This document shows positions 35,180 to 46,215 of a stretch of DNA of 64,000 nt, piece by piece (position 1 is the stretch's first letter; every line of letters begins with the position of its first letter). A model generated the notes under the pieces. The model saw only the letters and a list, made by a program, of their open reading frames with translations. It searched no databases and had not been told where the DNA came from. A program made the translations under genes and the position numbers. The stretch is from Arctopsyche grandis (Eukaryota; Arthropoda; Insecta; Trichoptera; Hydropsychidae), in contig NC_135355.1 of NCBI RefSeq assembly GCF_051622035.1, positions 33,089,986 through 33,153,985 on the forward strand. The letters are read 5' to 3'.

Positions 35180-35355
35180 TTGTTTGGAACCACTTAAACA
35201 ATAAAATAAGATAAATTGGAACACTCTGATAGAAAATAATTGACTTGAAGTCACATACATCGAAGCTCTGGCCAATAGCACCGGGCCAGGGATTGAACCA
35301 ATGACCCCTCAGTTGATAGCACTATACATTAATCACTGGGCTATGTTTGTGGCTA
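35180..35355 (-). mobile_element. tRNA-headed SINE, degraded
   Basis: On the minus strand: AGCCCAGTGATTAATGTATA head, GGTTCAATCCCTGGC box B, body with GACTTCAAGTCAATTATTTTC and GTTTAAGTGGTTCC. The 3' part is missing. It lies in the intron between the 67-nt exon and PDZ3. Confidence 0.72.
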
Positions 35356-35461
35356 CATACATACATACATATGTTGTCGGTTGACTCGGTTACTATATAA
35401 ATTAATCAACTTTTAGTATTTGTATTATAATATATACATATGTATATACATATGTAGATAT

Positions 35462-35722
35462 ATAAGCCGTTATATTTGAAAGTGGCGGAAATCCAATTAG
35501 TTCCAAAACCACCATTTCTGTTTGACTAAATTCACAAATTGTTATCACGTCTTCTAATTCGACATGTCCAGAATCTTGCAAAAGCGGACTAGTGTATTGA
35601 AGGCCACCAGTATTTTTAAAAATGTATTGTTAAACAATAATAATTATATTTAATATTTTCCGAAATATTTTTCGAAATGAAGAAAAGAGGACTTATGTCA
35701 TTTTCAAATATAACGGCTCATA
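35462..35722. mobile_element. MITE family M, copy B
   Basis: AAGCCGTTATATTTGAAAGT left and TCAAATATAACGGCTCA right give a ~20-bp terminal inverted repeat. 261 bp, located in the dlg intron upstream of PDZ3. No coding capacity. Confidence 0.85.
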
Positions 35723-36225
35723 TATATTGTGTGAATATATCACATACATATACACATATGTATGTTCAATATCAAATATTCAAATAGTCGGAAGAAATAT
35801 GAAGTATATAAAACCATGTGACTTATACTATTATTATCAGAAGCTGTTTTTATGTAATATTGTTTTTAATTAAAATAAAATCTATTAAGATTGCACCTTT
35901 GCAGTACGGGGTTCAAATAGCGTACAAAGGATTTTCAAATGGAAATTTTTACAAATTCAAACGAATAGCTCGTTGGATTTTTTTAATGTAAAATAGATAT
36001 AGCGATGAAAAAATTAGTCCTTTTATTTCCATTGCGGTGAATATTCGTAACAGGGTTGATGTTGTGGATACGAATAATTTGCATCACACTCGTCATTATT
36101 CTGCAGCTAATTGTTTCATTATATACTCGTATAATACATATGTAATATAAAATAGTATAATAAATATGTACTGTGTTTGATCTCGCCATTTCGTCAAATG
36201 TAAAATGAAATTACGTAAAATTTAC

Positions 36226-36292
36226 CTGGGAATATCCTGATCGTACGGAGTCAACTCGTGTAAAGCCGAACAAGAAGTTCCTTGGGATCTCT
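36226..36292 (-). CDS. dlg1: Dlg-like MAGUK, 67-nt linker exon between PDZ2 and PDZ3
   Basis: This small exon is inferred from phase. The upstream exon leaves one base (C) and the PDZ3 exon begins with one base completing a codon, so an exon of length 3n+1 is required. The 67 nt between acceptor TTCCGACACAG and donor CCCAG|GTAAAT fit exactly. The peptide is QRSQGTSCSALHELTPYDQDIP, with an arginine codon completed across the next junction; its last part is acidic (YDQDIP-R), like the stretch just before PDZ3 in Dlg/PSD-95 proteins (EDITREPR in familiar members). It is too short to detect as an ORF. An alternative AG two bases downstream would break the frame. Skipping it would shift the frame, so it is probably constitutive. 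Confidence 0.75.
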
Positions 36293-36451
36293 CTGTGTCG
36301 GAAGCAAAAGAAAAACAATAAATTATAATTAAATCCCATGCAGCATCATACCTCGGCAATATAAAGTACACATTGTTTGAAAGCAAAGTTTACGGAGAGG
36401 AAAATTGTGTATCAGTCATGTTCTGGACACATTCAATTAAAATTAGCTTAC

Positions 36452-36581
36452 GTCTCCCACATAAAGACTCCGGCTGAGATCTAACCGCAGGCACTACTAA
36501 AAGTTCCACCACATCTCCAGCAGATTTCAATGCAGCAACAGCATCGGCATGAGTGACTCCTACCAAACTGCGATCTCCTAA
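36452..36581 (-). CDS. dlg1: Dlg-like MAGUK, exon encoding C-terminal part of PDZ2
   Basis: The exon has 43 codons plus one base. Acceptor TTGCTTTTCAG lies before 36581 and donor GAGAC|GTAAGC after 36452. It encodes LGDRSLVGVTHADAVAALK then SAGDVVELLVVPAVRSQPES. VTHADAV carries the class I alpha-B histidine of PDZ2. The spliced join ...VAVNNTS|LGDRSLVGVTH places the exon boundary in the beta-E/alpha-B region. The tail after LLVV is the start of the PDZ2-PDZ3 linker. The exon ends in phase 1, which fits the 67-nt exon at 36292-36226. Confidence 0.88.
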
Positions 36582-36658
36582 CTGAAAAGCAAGCATTATA
36601 TGTACATTAGAAAATCAACTAGCGTTTAATTATGAATTTACTAGATAGCAATGCATAC

Positions 36659-36874
36659 CGATGTATTGTTGACAGCCACAAGTCTATCACCGACGTGCAA
36701 TTGTCCTCCGATTGATGCAGCTCCTCCTGGACCAATTTGTGTAATGAAAATTCCATCATCGCCAGGAGTGTGAGGACTACCTCTACCTCCGGCTATACTG
36801 AATCCAAGTCCTCGAGATCCTTTCTCCAATCTCACTAGGATTGTGCGACGACCCGGATGTGCTCGTCTTACATA
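36659..36874 (-). CDS. dlg1: Dlg-like MAGUK, exon encoding PDZ1-PDZ2 linker and N-terminal part of PDZ2
   Basis: The exon has 72 codons in phase 0/0 (acceptor ATTTTCCAG, donor TCG|GTATGC). The peptide begins YVRRAHPGRRTILVRLEKG and continues through [18 protein letters not shown] and GDRLVAVNNTS. This is the first half of PDZ2: lysine plus GLGF carboxylate loop, then a long beta-B/beta-C loop containing PHTPGDDGIF, typical of Dlg PDZ2 (PHIPGDNGIY in many family members, from general knowledge). The next exon supplies the alpha-B helix. Introns on this side are short (77 bp to the next exon), so 36226-36874 is the compact core of the gene. Confidence 0.9.
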
Positions 36875-37949
36875 CTGGAAAATTCCCATATAAATAAGAT
36901 TCCACATATATACGAATATGTAGGTTGGGTGCTGGGTAAGGCGCCACTTTGAATTCGAATTAAAAAAGTAAAACGCGCCCCGGGCAATGTATTACAATTC
37001 ACCTTTATTAAATTTCCTAGTCGGAAGGAGTGGATGTTCATCGCCATACATTCTCATTTGGCCATCCCACCCCATCACCTGCTCGAAACTCCGGGAAAAT
37101 CCTGTAAGTTTTCACAAGAATAACTCTAGCCCTCGCCGGTCCCACCCCCCTGCCGCGCCACCCCAATTTTCTTCGAAAGAGAGCACTCGACGTGAATTTT
37201 CAATGTAGGGAAATTTACATTTGTATGGAATCAAATTCGACAACGGTGGATGTTCGGAGATTCGCGTTGTGCGATCCGTGTAAAAGAAAACTAAAAAGTC
37301 GGAACGTTGCCAGAGTACGGGAACTTGCACGTTTATTAAAAAATTGTTCATTGAAAAATATTAAACTTGCTAATGAAAAAAAAAAACAAATACAGTATTT
37401 CAAAGGTAGACTAAAGACTAAAGCCGATCTTTCTCAAAATCATAATTTTTAATATTAAATGTGAATGTATAAAAAATGGTTGAATCATAAATAGCTCTGG
37501 ATAATAGCTATTTATGATTCAATTAAAACCAATATTGATAACTTTGCATGAATATGTGAATTTATAATAAATTTCAAAATGTATTAATGATGGAAATTAA
37601 TTTTTCGTTTTAGTTCCAATTAATCAATTGCGACTTGCCGAACTATAACGTTGTAAGTGTCACATATGCCAATGAGATATAAACAAAAATCCTATTCTTT
37701 GATAGATTTGAGACTCTCATAAAGTCTTAAACTTTTTTGTATATTGTTTTAAGAAAATAAGTGATTTTTTACGTTGTTATGTTCGTTATTTAACTATATA
37801 ACGACGCTAATGGCCAGCAATTATGATAAAATAGTTGAAGTACTTCGTAGAAAAGAGATAGAGAGTAGACATCTTGGTCCAGAGATAAACAAAAATTCGA
37901 TTCGTTGACAGATTTGAGACTCTTATAAAGTCCGACGCTCTAAAAGACT

Positions 37950-38365
37950 ATGAGGAGATCTATGACTCCACTTAGGCACCCTGATCTCAAGGGAAGGAGA
38001 ATGCAAATTGGAAATCCGCTGAAGAGTAGGAATGGCGAAAACGACGATGGCCAGTCTGGTAAAAATGTAAAAAAACCGCTCAATCATGAGAAGAATGAAA
38101 GTCCGTCTGGTGCGATCTCTGATGTTTCCCATTGGGTTTTATAGAGTCGATAAATTGATCCCGAAAAAGAGAAAAAGGGATATTCTAAATGCATTCGAAA
38201 TGTGGTGTTCGGGTGGATGGACCACGAGACGCAAAAATATCTCCATCCTAAAGGAGCTGGCAGTCTCAGGGAGACTTCCACAACATGTAGAAAAAGGATT
38301 CTTTCGTACTTTGGCCATATGACCAGGAAGCATGTGGAGAGTCTGGAGAGGATAGGTTAGGTTAG
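37950..38365 (+). pseudogene. Decayed C-terminal fragment of a second RTE/endonuclease-RT type LINE
   Basis: Scattered over two frames are blocks typical of the C-terminal region of insect endonuclease-reverse transcriptase LINEs: MAKTTMASLVKM near 38034, KVRLVRSLMFPIGFYRV near 38098, NAFEMWC near 38190, TTRRKNISILKEL near 38225, then in another frame RKRILSYFGHMTRKHVESLE near 38287. The expected cysteine-glutamate-threonine-tryptophan block is degraded. Frameshifts and stops show it is dead. It lies in the dlg intron between 36875 and 38874. Confidence 0.78.
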
Positions 38366-38874
38366 GTATTGAAGGGATTGTCCCTTAACACTGTCTTCAA
38401 CTTGGCACAGAACCCGAGAACCGAGTCACAGAACTCCATCAAATTCAAGATGAAATCAATGACACGTCGCTCAGTATTAAGACGAAGAAGAAAAAGGCTC
38501 AAATGTGTTTTGTGGTGTTCTATTTCACTCTCAAAACACTTTTGAAATGCCACATCCTAGGGGTAGAAACTTGAAGTAGCAAGTCATAACGTTGTAAGTA
38601 TTCCTTAATTGATTGAATATTGCCAAAGAGATGATTAACACCAAAAATATGATAATATATTTAGCCACCATGATCAAGGTGTTACCTTTATCAGATGTTA
38701 TCTGAGAGTTGAGAAAGATGATGCTTAAGAAGTTGTCCATTTATTATTATGAAAGTGGTATATATGTATGTATGTACAACATTATTATTGCTAGGATTTG
38801 TTGAAATTTGATGATTTAGGGATAGTTCTTAAAGAAAGTTTGGGAATATAAGAAGTGAGTGAAATAGAACTTAC

Positions 38875-38955
38875 CAAAGTGACTTGGTTGCCGGCCCTCT
38901 TGAGCGCGTCGACGGCTGTCGCGTGCGCCACCCCTACCACCGACACCCCGTTCAC
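38875..38955 (-). CDS. dlg1: Dlg-like MAGUK, exon encoding C-terminal part of PDZ1
   Basis: The exon has 27 codons in phase 0/0, from acceptor TTGCAG at 38956 to donor TTG|GTAAGT. It reads VNGVSVVGVAHATAVDALK then RAGNQVTL and joins directly to ...NDAILQ of the upstream exon. The histidine at the start of helix alpha-B (VAHATAV) is the class I PDZ ligand-selecting residue. After splicing, ...NQVTL continues into YVRRAHPGRR, matching the short basic PDZ1-PDZ2 linker of Dlg proteins. Intron size to the previous exon is about 7.7 kb and contains many SINEs and the nested Helitron/LINE cluster. This exon is too short to stand out as an open frame and was found by splice-phase logic. Confidence 0.88.
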
Positions 38956-39449
38956 CTGCAATCCAAACATCCCTCACACTTATTTACAATCCACTTACTT
39001 TTAACTATACCATTCCAACTGAATTATAACCACATATTTTCCCACTTTCTTTTCCTTTTTCTTTTCTTTTCTTTCCTTATTACACCCCCCATTCCTACAA
39101 CTTTTCGCTCAACTCTCGAAAGAGGAACGAACGTTCGACATATACAATAAATATTCCAAATTTGAAAACGTACATATGTATGTATATAATTAGTTATTTA
39201 TTACATATTTTATATCATTACATAGAGATTTGTAAAATTTCCAGCTATATTCGTCATAGCTAACGGCGCTACGACATAAATACATATTATATGAGCATAA
39301 TATGTACATATGTAGTAGCAAAAAAAACATTTCCTTTTTGTTTCTGGGAATATTTTGTCAAATACAATATTGAGATAGAATAGAAAATAAATGTGATACC
39401 GGTCTTAATGGCCATTTTGGAAGAATTTCCTAATATGAACTTTATATAC
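38956..39449. other. dlg intron, no feature recognised
   Basis: C/T-rich tract at 39035-39080, then ACATATGTATGTATATA and ATATGTACATATG motifs. No coding evidence. Confidence 0.45.
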
Positions 39450-39950
39450 TTAGCCAGCAGTTTGGCTTAGTGGTAGCGTATATATTTAGCACCACTGAGG
39501 TCAAAGGTTCGAGTCCTCTCCACTGCTGGTTAGATTTGGGGGTTTTGTGACTCCAAATTGATCGTTTCTCTATCAGAGTTTGCCAATTTTATCTGATCAT
39601 TGCTGAAACGGTTCCTGAAAATTGGTATTAGATCTAATCCTGTTGTCATAAAAATCTGCCTGTGTATAATTTGTAATAATTATACACTGAAATCTATAGA
39701 TATCTCTATATACATCTCTATAATTTCGTATTTATTATATGTATAAAAATTGTATACAAAAAAAATCTAAAAATAATCCATAGATGTCTCTATGATTATT
39801 ATTTCTGATTAATTGTTATATGCTATATATTCTGATTGTATATGTATGTATTACTGTATTTCTGATTGTTTATGTATTCTGTATTGTGTTAACGTACACC
39901 CGTCGCATTGGAGCAAATCTGTAATGGCGAGTGTATATTGATTTGTAACA

Positions 39951-40020
<70 letters not shown>
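39450..40020 (+). mobile_element. tRNA-headed SINE, type-2 hairpin and TA tail
   Basis: Head TAGCCAGCAGTTTGGCTTAG with box B AAGGTTCGAGTCC; body with AAATTGATCGTTTCTCTATC; two CTATAGATATCTCTAT/CATAGATGTCTCTATG blocks; hairpin 39897-39933 (CACCCGTCG...GGCGAGTG). (TA)n at 39952-40018 closes it. Confidence 0.85.
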
Positions 40021-40023
<3 letters not shown>

Positions 40024-40157
40024 CTAGAATGGGGCGTACATATTGAATAGTTAAAGTTATTAACAATCTAATCTAAAATCGATTGCAGAATAATTTCTTT
40101 ATAATATAAATACATACATGTACGTTTTTTATTTATTTTTCATTTGCATATTTATAT

Positions 40158-40189
40158 TTTGGGAAAGGAAGCATAGCCGACTGACCCAA
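40158..40189 (-). repeat. Possible SINE terminal hairpin, type 6
   Basis: TTGGGAAAGGAAGCATAG...GACCCAA, preceded by T-rich sequence. It resembles 45817-45849 in sequence and arrangement. Confidence 0.4.
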
Positions 40190-40199
40190 TTTTATTTGT

Positions 40200-40515
40200 T
40201 CCCATGAGTAGTGGTTAGTATGTATATAATGCTTTCGAACAAAGTGGTCACGGGTTTTTTCCCACCGTTTGCTGCTGGCCAGATCTTGGATATATGACTC
40301 AAGGTTGTTCGTTTCCTATCAGAGTTTGCCAATTGATCTGATTTTCATTAAAATGGTTCCTATAAATTGGCATCCCTGTCCTCTATCACGAAAGTTCGAG
40401 TTATTCAACATCTCGATTTTTCGCTAATTTGTATAAATGCTCCACTCGTTGCATTGAAGTGATCTGTAATGACGAGTTTGCATGATGGTTTGAATAAAAA
40501 TTCCGTTATTGAGTT
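40200..40515 (+). mobile_element. tRNA-headed SINE, type-2 hairpin
   Basis: Head GAGTAGTGGTTAGTATGTAT with GGTCACGGGTTTTTTCCC; body with TTGTTCGTTTCCTATCAGAG and TTCCTATAAATTGGCATCC; hairpin 40443-40478 (CACTCGTTGCATTG...GACGAGTTTG); short A-rich end. Confidence 0.82.
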
Positions 40516-40624
40516 GCTCTTATGTGACCTTATGTATATTAAACTTGCAGATATATACATACATATATTTTTGAAAACATTTTTGGATAGTGGTCATGCA
40601 GTGGGGTAAGATTATCAAATTTAC

Positions 40625-40845
40625 AAATTTGACATGGAACCGTTTCAACAATTAAATCAGGTAAATTGGCAAACGCTGATAGGAAACGATCAACGTGGAG
40701 TCACAAATATTCAAGTCTGACCAGTAGCACTACAGATAATACTCGGAATAAATTATTTTCTGTCTATATTCCACTGGATCAAACCCGGCAACCTCTCAGT
40801 GGTTGGCATTAACGAAACCACTAAACTATGTAGCTGGATTTCACT
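40625..40845 (-). mobile_element. tRNA-headed SINE, 3' truncated
   Basis: Minus strand: AGCTACATAGTTTAGTGGTT head, box B GGGTTTGATCC, body with CCACGTTGATCGTTTCCTAT and TTGTTGAAACGGTTCC, then ends. Confidence 0.78.
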
Positions 40846-41267
40846 TTTTAATACACAATACTATATTGAAATGTCCTTGCAATGATTAAATTACTCGATC
40901 GAATGTGTGGAAGTGGTTCAAAATTAGCCCACAAACTTCGATTCACTAACAGACTTCTAGTGAAAGCATTTTTACTATAATTTCCAGTTCATTGTTTTTT
41001 TATAGGTAATATTAAGTCTTTGAACGACAATTAGGAACACAACAAGGATCATACTACCAACTATTGTGGCGTGAACAAAACTCTTGGCACGTTACTGACA
41101 TCTGAGAAACTGCTACGGTAGAAAAATTGCTAGACTTATCTAGGGATTTGTCAGGCACATTATCGTTTTAACAAACAACCAAGCAACTTTCTTATTATAC
41201 ATATGTAATATAAGCAAAAATGACTTGATGACTTGACTGAAGATCCTCATAATAATAATAATAATAA

Positions 41268-41785
41268 TAACCAGCAGCGTGGTCTAGTGGTAAGTGTTGT
41301 ATTCTCTCGTGCTAGAGGTCACGAGTTCGCTTCCCACTGGAGTCTCGTTACTGGCCAGACCTTGGATTGTCGAGGTCGGTTGATTCATATCAGAATTTTT
41401 CAAGTTTTCTGATTTAAAACAATTCCTGTAAAATTGGCTTTCTTATCCAATTTTCTATTGCGAAAAACCTTGAGTTATTATTATCTCTTAGGTTTCGCCA
41501 GATTTTCTTCATAGATGTCTCTATGGATGATTATTGAAATATGAATATTTCGTATTGTTACATAATAAATAATGTTATTATTCACGATGTTTATATTAAT
41601 GTCTGACCATAGATGTCAGATGTTATTTCGATTTGTTTGTATGTTTAATTATGTATTTAATAATATATGTATTATATGATGTATCGATTATTAATATGTT
41701 TAGCACATTCGCCGCTTTGGAGCAATCTGTAAGTGCATGATTAATTGAAAAATGAAACATAAAAAATTGAAAATTAAAAAATGAA
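41268..41785 (+). mobile_element. tRNA-headed SINE, long variant
   Basis: Head ACCAGCAGCGTGGTCTAGTG, box B GAGTTCGCTTCCC, body GTCGAGGTCGGTTGATTC, ATAGATGTCTCTATGGATGA block, a second CATAGATGTCAGATG block, then a degraded type-2 hairpin at 41705-41738 with GGAGCAATCTGTAAG, and an A-rich end. Same long-variant layout as 59033-59535. Confidence 0.82.
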
Positions 41786-41989
41786 TGAATCGATAAAAAG
41801 CCTAAACTTTGTATAATCATTTTGACTATTTATATAAATTTGATGACCACTCACAGAGTAGATACATACATACATATGTGTATTGTACAATACGTACGAC
41901 GATTTATACGCAAAAAGTGCAATCGAAGTGCAATTTACGAGTAAGTTACGCGCGCACATACACACACAGACTGGGGTATAATCCACAAG

Positions 41990-42230
41990 CATAAAAGCTT
42001 TCTATTAAAGAAAGGTTCAGACGCCGTAAAAGTACAAAGCGTCCCATAATGTATCGGGTTACCATTATCCCAGCCGTTTTATGTACAGGGTGTGCCGTTT
42101 TGCCTTGCAAACAGGATTTAAGAACGGACTTAAATAAGTTTGTGGGGTGTTGCCCTCCCCATCGCGGTGGCTGATCCCGCAGAGGACCGCATATAATGGT
42201 CACCCTATTCAATTTCACCCAATTTTAAAT
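41990..42230. other. GC-richer block in dlg intron, origin unknown
   Basis: Base composition changes sharply at about 41990 and returns to AT-rich after 42230. GGGGTGTTGCCCTCCCC and ATCGCGGTGGCTGATCCCGC stand out. The block's reverse complement starts GGGTGAAATTGAATAGGGTG. No terminal repeat or homologous copy seen in the window. Confidence 0.4.
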
Positions 42231-42705
42231 CACATCCATCTCATGACGTATGCAAATAAGTAGCGATATGTCTACTTAAGTGATGAGCGAAGGTGAAAAT
42301 TATATAGTACATAAATCAACAGGTGAATTAATTCAATTAAATAAACCGAAATTGATCGAAGACTTTCGCTTCGCAAAGTGAAAGAGCGCACTTTATATTC
42401 TTATCCGCGTTTTTCGCATAATCCTTTTTCACGGTGGATATTTTCTTACGCGGACGTTTTATGAAAGTTTAGCTAAAAAAAAAGGAAAATGGTGCTTGGA
42501 GCGTGCCGAGAAAAGCTTTTATTAAACATGTACGTCGAGAGGAAAAACTACGAATTTTTACCCCGCATGATCTCTCTCTAGCCTTTTTACATACATCGTA
42601 AGTAAATAAGCTCGGGCGGAAAAAATTGGCCACGGTGATTACTCTATGATTATTTTCGTAAATTGGCAAATATGTATTTAAACATTTTACATACATACAT
42701 ATAAT

Positions 42706-43292
42706 AAACCAGCAGCGTGGACCAGTGGTTAGCATATAATGCTTTCGAGTAGTCACGGTTCGATTCACACTAATAGCTATTGGCCAGACCTTGGTTTGTA
42801 GCTCCAGGTCGATCGTTGCCTTTCAGAGTTTACCAATTTTTCTGATTTTCATTGAAACGGTTCCTGAAATTGGTGTTTCCTTTCCAATCTGTCTTGCAAA
42901 TCTTAAGGTATTCAGCGTCTCCAGGTTTACCAATTTGTTTAATAAAAATGCTGTAAAAAATGTATCCATAGATGTCACTGCGGATGATGTTTGAATGAAT
43001 GCTTGTATTGATTGTATTGATCGTATTGTATCTGTATTAGTACACTCGTCATTTAGTTAAGTTATTTAGCGTCTTGAGGTCCGCCAATTTATATAGTAAA
43101 AGTATTGCAAAAAGATCTCTATATGTAGATGTCACTGTGGATGATGTATGTATGAATTCGCATTGTATAAAAATGCTTGTATTAATTGTATTATTGTATT
43201 TTATCAGTATACTCGTCTCGCCTTTATAGATCGCTTTGGAGCGATCTGTAAGGCGAGTGTACATGTTCGATTGAAATAAACAAAAAAAATAA
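42706..43292 (+). mobile_element. tRNA-headed SINE, long variant, strong terminal hairpin
   Basis: Head ACCAGCAGCGTGGACCAGTG with box B CGGTTCGATTC; body with GGTCGATCGTTGCCTTTCAG; two ATAGATGTCACTG blocks; hairpin 43213-43258 with outer stem CTCGCC/GGCGAG and inner stem AGATCGC/GCGATCT. Tail AATAAACAAAAAAAATAAAT. Confidence 0.85.
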
Positions 43293-43515
43293 ATGCATAC
43301 AATATTCAACGTAAAACAACGTAATTTATGGTTTTAAATCCAATACTGTATCTTGCAAAATTATATATTATATCTCGAAGAATAGAATTGCAGTTAGAGT
43401 GACGCTTTAACAACAATAAATAGTCGGCCAAGTGGTTTATAGTCAGTTCGTAGTATCGAGTCACAGTTAAAAACAAAAATATATGACACTTGTGTTGTGC
43501 CCATTGATTTTTAAA

Positions 43516-43610
43516 CAGCAGAATGTACTAGTGGTTAGCATATGTGATTTCTAACACAGTGGTCACGGGTTTGAGTTCGTGCTTCAAATTGCTTCAAATT
43601 TGTTCATAAT
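43516..43610 (+). mobile_element. SINE head fragment
   Basis: AACAGCAGAATGTACTAGTG and GGTTAGCATATGTG with GGTCACGGGTTTGAGTTC as box B; homology ends near 43590. Confidence 0.6.
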
Positions 43611-44032
43611 GTCTCGCCAAATTTTGAGCTATCCCCTAATTTCACCCCTGCAAACTCGTTTGGTTGTCCACGTACAAATTAGCATGTGAATGTATCGTTT
43701 ATTGGTAACAGTGCTATCTCCGACATTATTATTCTATTTTATTTTTATTCAATGAATCAATCATACAATATTCAATATTCAATCAATCAATGTTTATTCA
43801 ATCAATACTCAATCAATCACGCGACGGGTGTGTTATAAGAATTATTAAGAATTTTATATACATAAGTTAATTAATCATTATATTTTTAAATTTAACACGA
43901 CATCATGTACAGAAGTTTTGTAAGTATTATTTTATATTATGTAAGGCAAATACAAACAACCATTAACATTTATGAAATCCTGATAATTGTACTAATTACT
44001 TTTTGAAATCTCCATATTTGTTAATAAAAAAA

Positions 44033-44075
44033 TACTTCATCTATTGTTACTATGTACATAGATAAAGTAAAAAAA
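44033..44075 (+). repeat. Family G fragment
   Basis: ACTTCATCTATTGTTACTAT followed by GTACATAGATAAAGTAAAAA matches 980-1025. Confidence 0.55.
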
Positions 44076-44434
44076 CCCTACATACGTCTCTTCCATTTTT
44101 ATATAACATATATGTACATATAATAAAATGAAAAATTTGCTCATTTTAATGATGTTTATGTGTCAAATCTAATATATAATTTCGAAAGAGACTTTTTATG
44201 TAACTATTGTCGGTTCGTAGAAAAACAGATGAATATTCAAATAAATTTATTAAATACAATAAAACTATTCAAATAAATTTAATAAAATATTTACTATTAG
44301 ATTGGCCATGTTTAAGCGGTTTATATTACAAATACCGAATGAAGCCGGGTAAAAACACTAGAGTACAATAAACACGTATTAGGGTTATTTGTACTGGCAT
44401 AACTGGCAGACAGGCAGCTGCACGTAAACAGCAG

Positions 44435-44900
44435 AATGAAAAGTATTTTTTCGTACAAATTCTTATGTTCCGTAATATTTACGTGGTGTAGAGGTAACAG
44501 CAGTGGCCGACACAAACTATTAATATTATACAGCAGTACATGACACCGTAAGGTATAAATCAAAACGGTTATTTGGCCACTATGGAAATATTCACGAATT
44601 GACGTGACGTCATAGTAGTGAGTGAACACGTATTAACGGAAGTGCCCACGCGCATATGAATATTTTCGGAAATTTTATATTGTGATAATATTGACTCGAC
44701 GATACTACGCAAGTAATATTGCGCCGTATCGTCGCGTTCTGTAATGTATATGTAAGCCGACTTTGCCTTGCACTCGGCCAAAACTTGTCTGAACGTACTG
44801 AAACGTGTCTTGCTATGTGTTATGAAAAGAAAATGTCGTTTACGTGAGCTACTGTGCTGTGCCGTAGCCACAAACTGCTGGATATTATTAACCCTTATAC
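44435..44900 (-). repeat. Family F repeat, copy 2 with open frame
   Basis: Minus strand 44900-44569 stays open through IQQFVATAQHSSSRKRH, VLAECKAKSAYIYITER, AQYYLRSIVESILSQYKIS and SRQFVNISIVAK. The frame agrees with copy 1 over the first 45 codons. I do not recognise the protein. A fragment of a transposon gene is the simplest reading. Confidence 0.55.
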
Positions 44901-45364
44901 AGATATGTACATATACATATGTATATATAACCAATGTAATACATTTTTATGCCTTTTTGGCATCATAAAATACAATAAAACAAAACAAATCAAAATATAA
45001 GATTCTGTATCATGTTTTCTTACAATTTCATTATTTTTTCCACTTCTTATCTTTTTCCCATTTCTTTTTTGGGAGAGCTCTAGCGCGTCATAGGAGGATT
45101 GACTGTACGTAGTCATCATATATGACAAAGATGAAAAAAATGAGCCTTTGTAAAATAGGAAACGCTTTTATTTTTATAAAAGTCACAAGTAGTGATGATA
45201 AAAAAAAACATTTCAATTTTTATAAAAAATTTTCTCTAAATATATAAATAGCGAATTATCTATTTCAATAATGATATTAACAAATTGAATGTCTGTCTGT
45301 GTGTCTCGTATAGGCTCCTAAGTTACTGAACCGATTACGATGGAACTTTCAGGATTTGTTGTAT

Positions 45365-45720
45365 ACATGTAAGAATGTAAGAAGTATGTTAGATGAATTG
45401 AAATGGTTGGATATTAGTAATAGTCTTAAATTAAGCACTTTAAAATTTGTATATGAGCTAGATAAGAATCTATTACCCAAATATTTTAATAATCATATAG
45501 TTAAGAATAGAGATATATGTATGTACATAATTATAAAACTAGAAATAGGAATAAATTAATTATGGGTAGAGTTAAGAAAGCAAAAACTGCAGGAGGTGTT
45601 TTCCACATAGGTGTTCAAATATACAATGCCCTTCCTGAGAGTATTAGAGGTGCTAGTAGCATTGTTGCTTTCTTGAGGGGTGTTAATGGATACCTCTGTA
45701 GAAGATGACGTCATTATATA
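45365..45720 (+). pseudogene. LINE family B: second, shorter 3' fragment inside a Helitron
   Basis: It encodes NVRSMLDELKWLDISNSLKL, then FVYELDKNLLPKYF, and after one frameshift GRVKKAKTAGGVFHIGVQIY with NALPESIRG. It is collinear with the last ~130 codons of the copy at 47697-48715 and clearly the same family. It begins abruptly where a Helitron 5' segment stops (about 45362), and its A-rich 3' end (AATGAATAAATAAAT) is at about 46322, after an inserted Helitron. Confidence 0.82.
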
Positions 45721-45816
45721 TGTAAGTTTGATAAAATGCTATGTTTGTTAATTTTGTTAACTATGTTATATTATAGTTGTTAGTTTAATTTTTTTTTTAT
45801 TTATTTATTTAATATA

Positions 45817-45849
45817 CTTGGGGGAGGCGGCAAAGCCGATAGACCCAAG
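45817..45849 (-). repeat. Terminal hairpin, type 6
   Basis: CTTGGGGGAGGCGGCAAAG...ACCCAAG preceded by a T-rich run; read in reverse, this is a stem-loop followed by an A-rich tail, as at SINE 3' ends. It interrupts the 3' UTR of the LINE family B fragment. Confidence 0.5.
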
Positions 45850-45921
45850 GGGTTTGATCAAACATATTATACATACATACATGCAATTAAAATGAGAAAA
45901 ATTAAAATACATAAAAAACAA

Positions 45922-46215
45922 TCTATATGCATATATAAAAATTAATGTCTGTGTGTGTCTCGAATATGCTCCCAAACCACTAAACCGATTACGATAGAAC
46001 TTTCAGGATTTGTTGTATGTATGTCTGGGAAGATTACTGTGAAAAAAAAACGGGAATGGGTGTCATTGCAAATTTCAAATATTTTCGCGTCGCGACCAAC
46101 GTGTTCGCTACCTGCGTTTTTCCGAAAAATGGGAACGGGAACAAGAACGACAACGGGAACGGGAAAAGGAATTGCATGCGTTATTGGGCGTTGCAACGCA
46201 TGACGGGTTCAGCTA
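45922..46215 (+). mobile_element. Non-autonomous Helitron, 294 bp
   Basis: Starts A|TCTATATGCATATATAAAAA, contains TGTCTGTGTGTGTCTCG and CCGATTACGATAGAACTTTC, has the hairpin GCGTTGCAACGC at 46188-46199, and ends CTAG|T twelve bases later. Insertion between A and T without target duplication is the Helitron rule. It lies within the 3' UTR of the LINE family B fragment. Confidence 0.85.
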
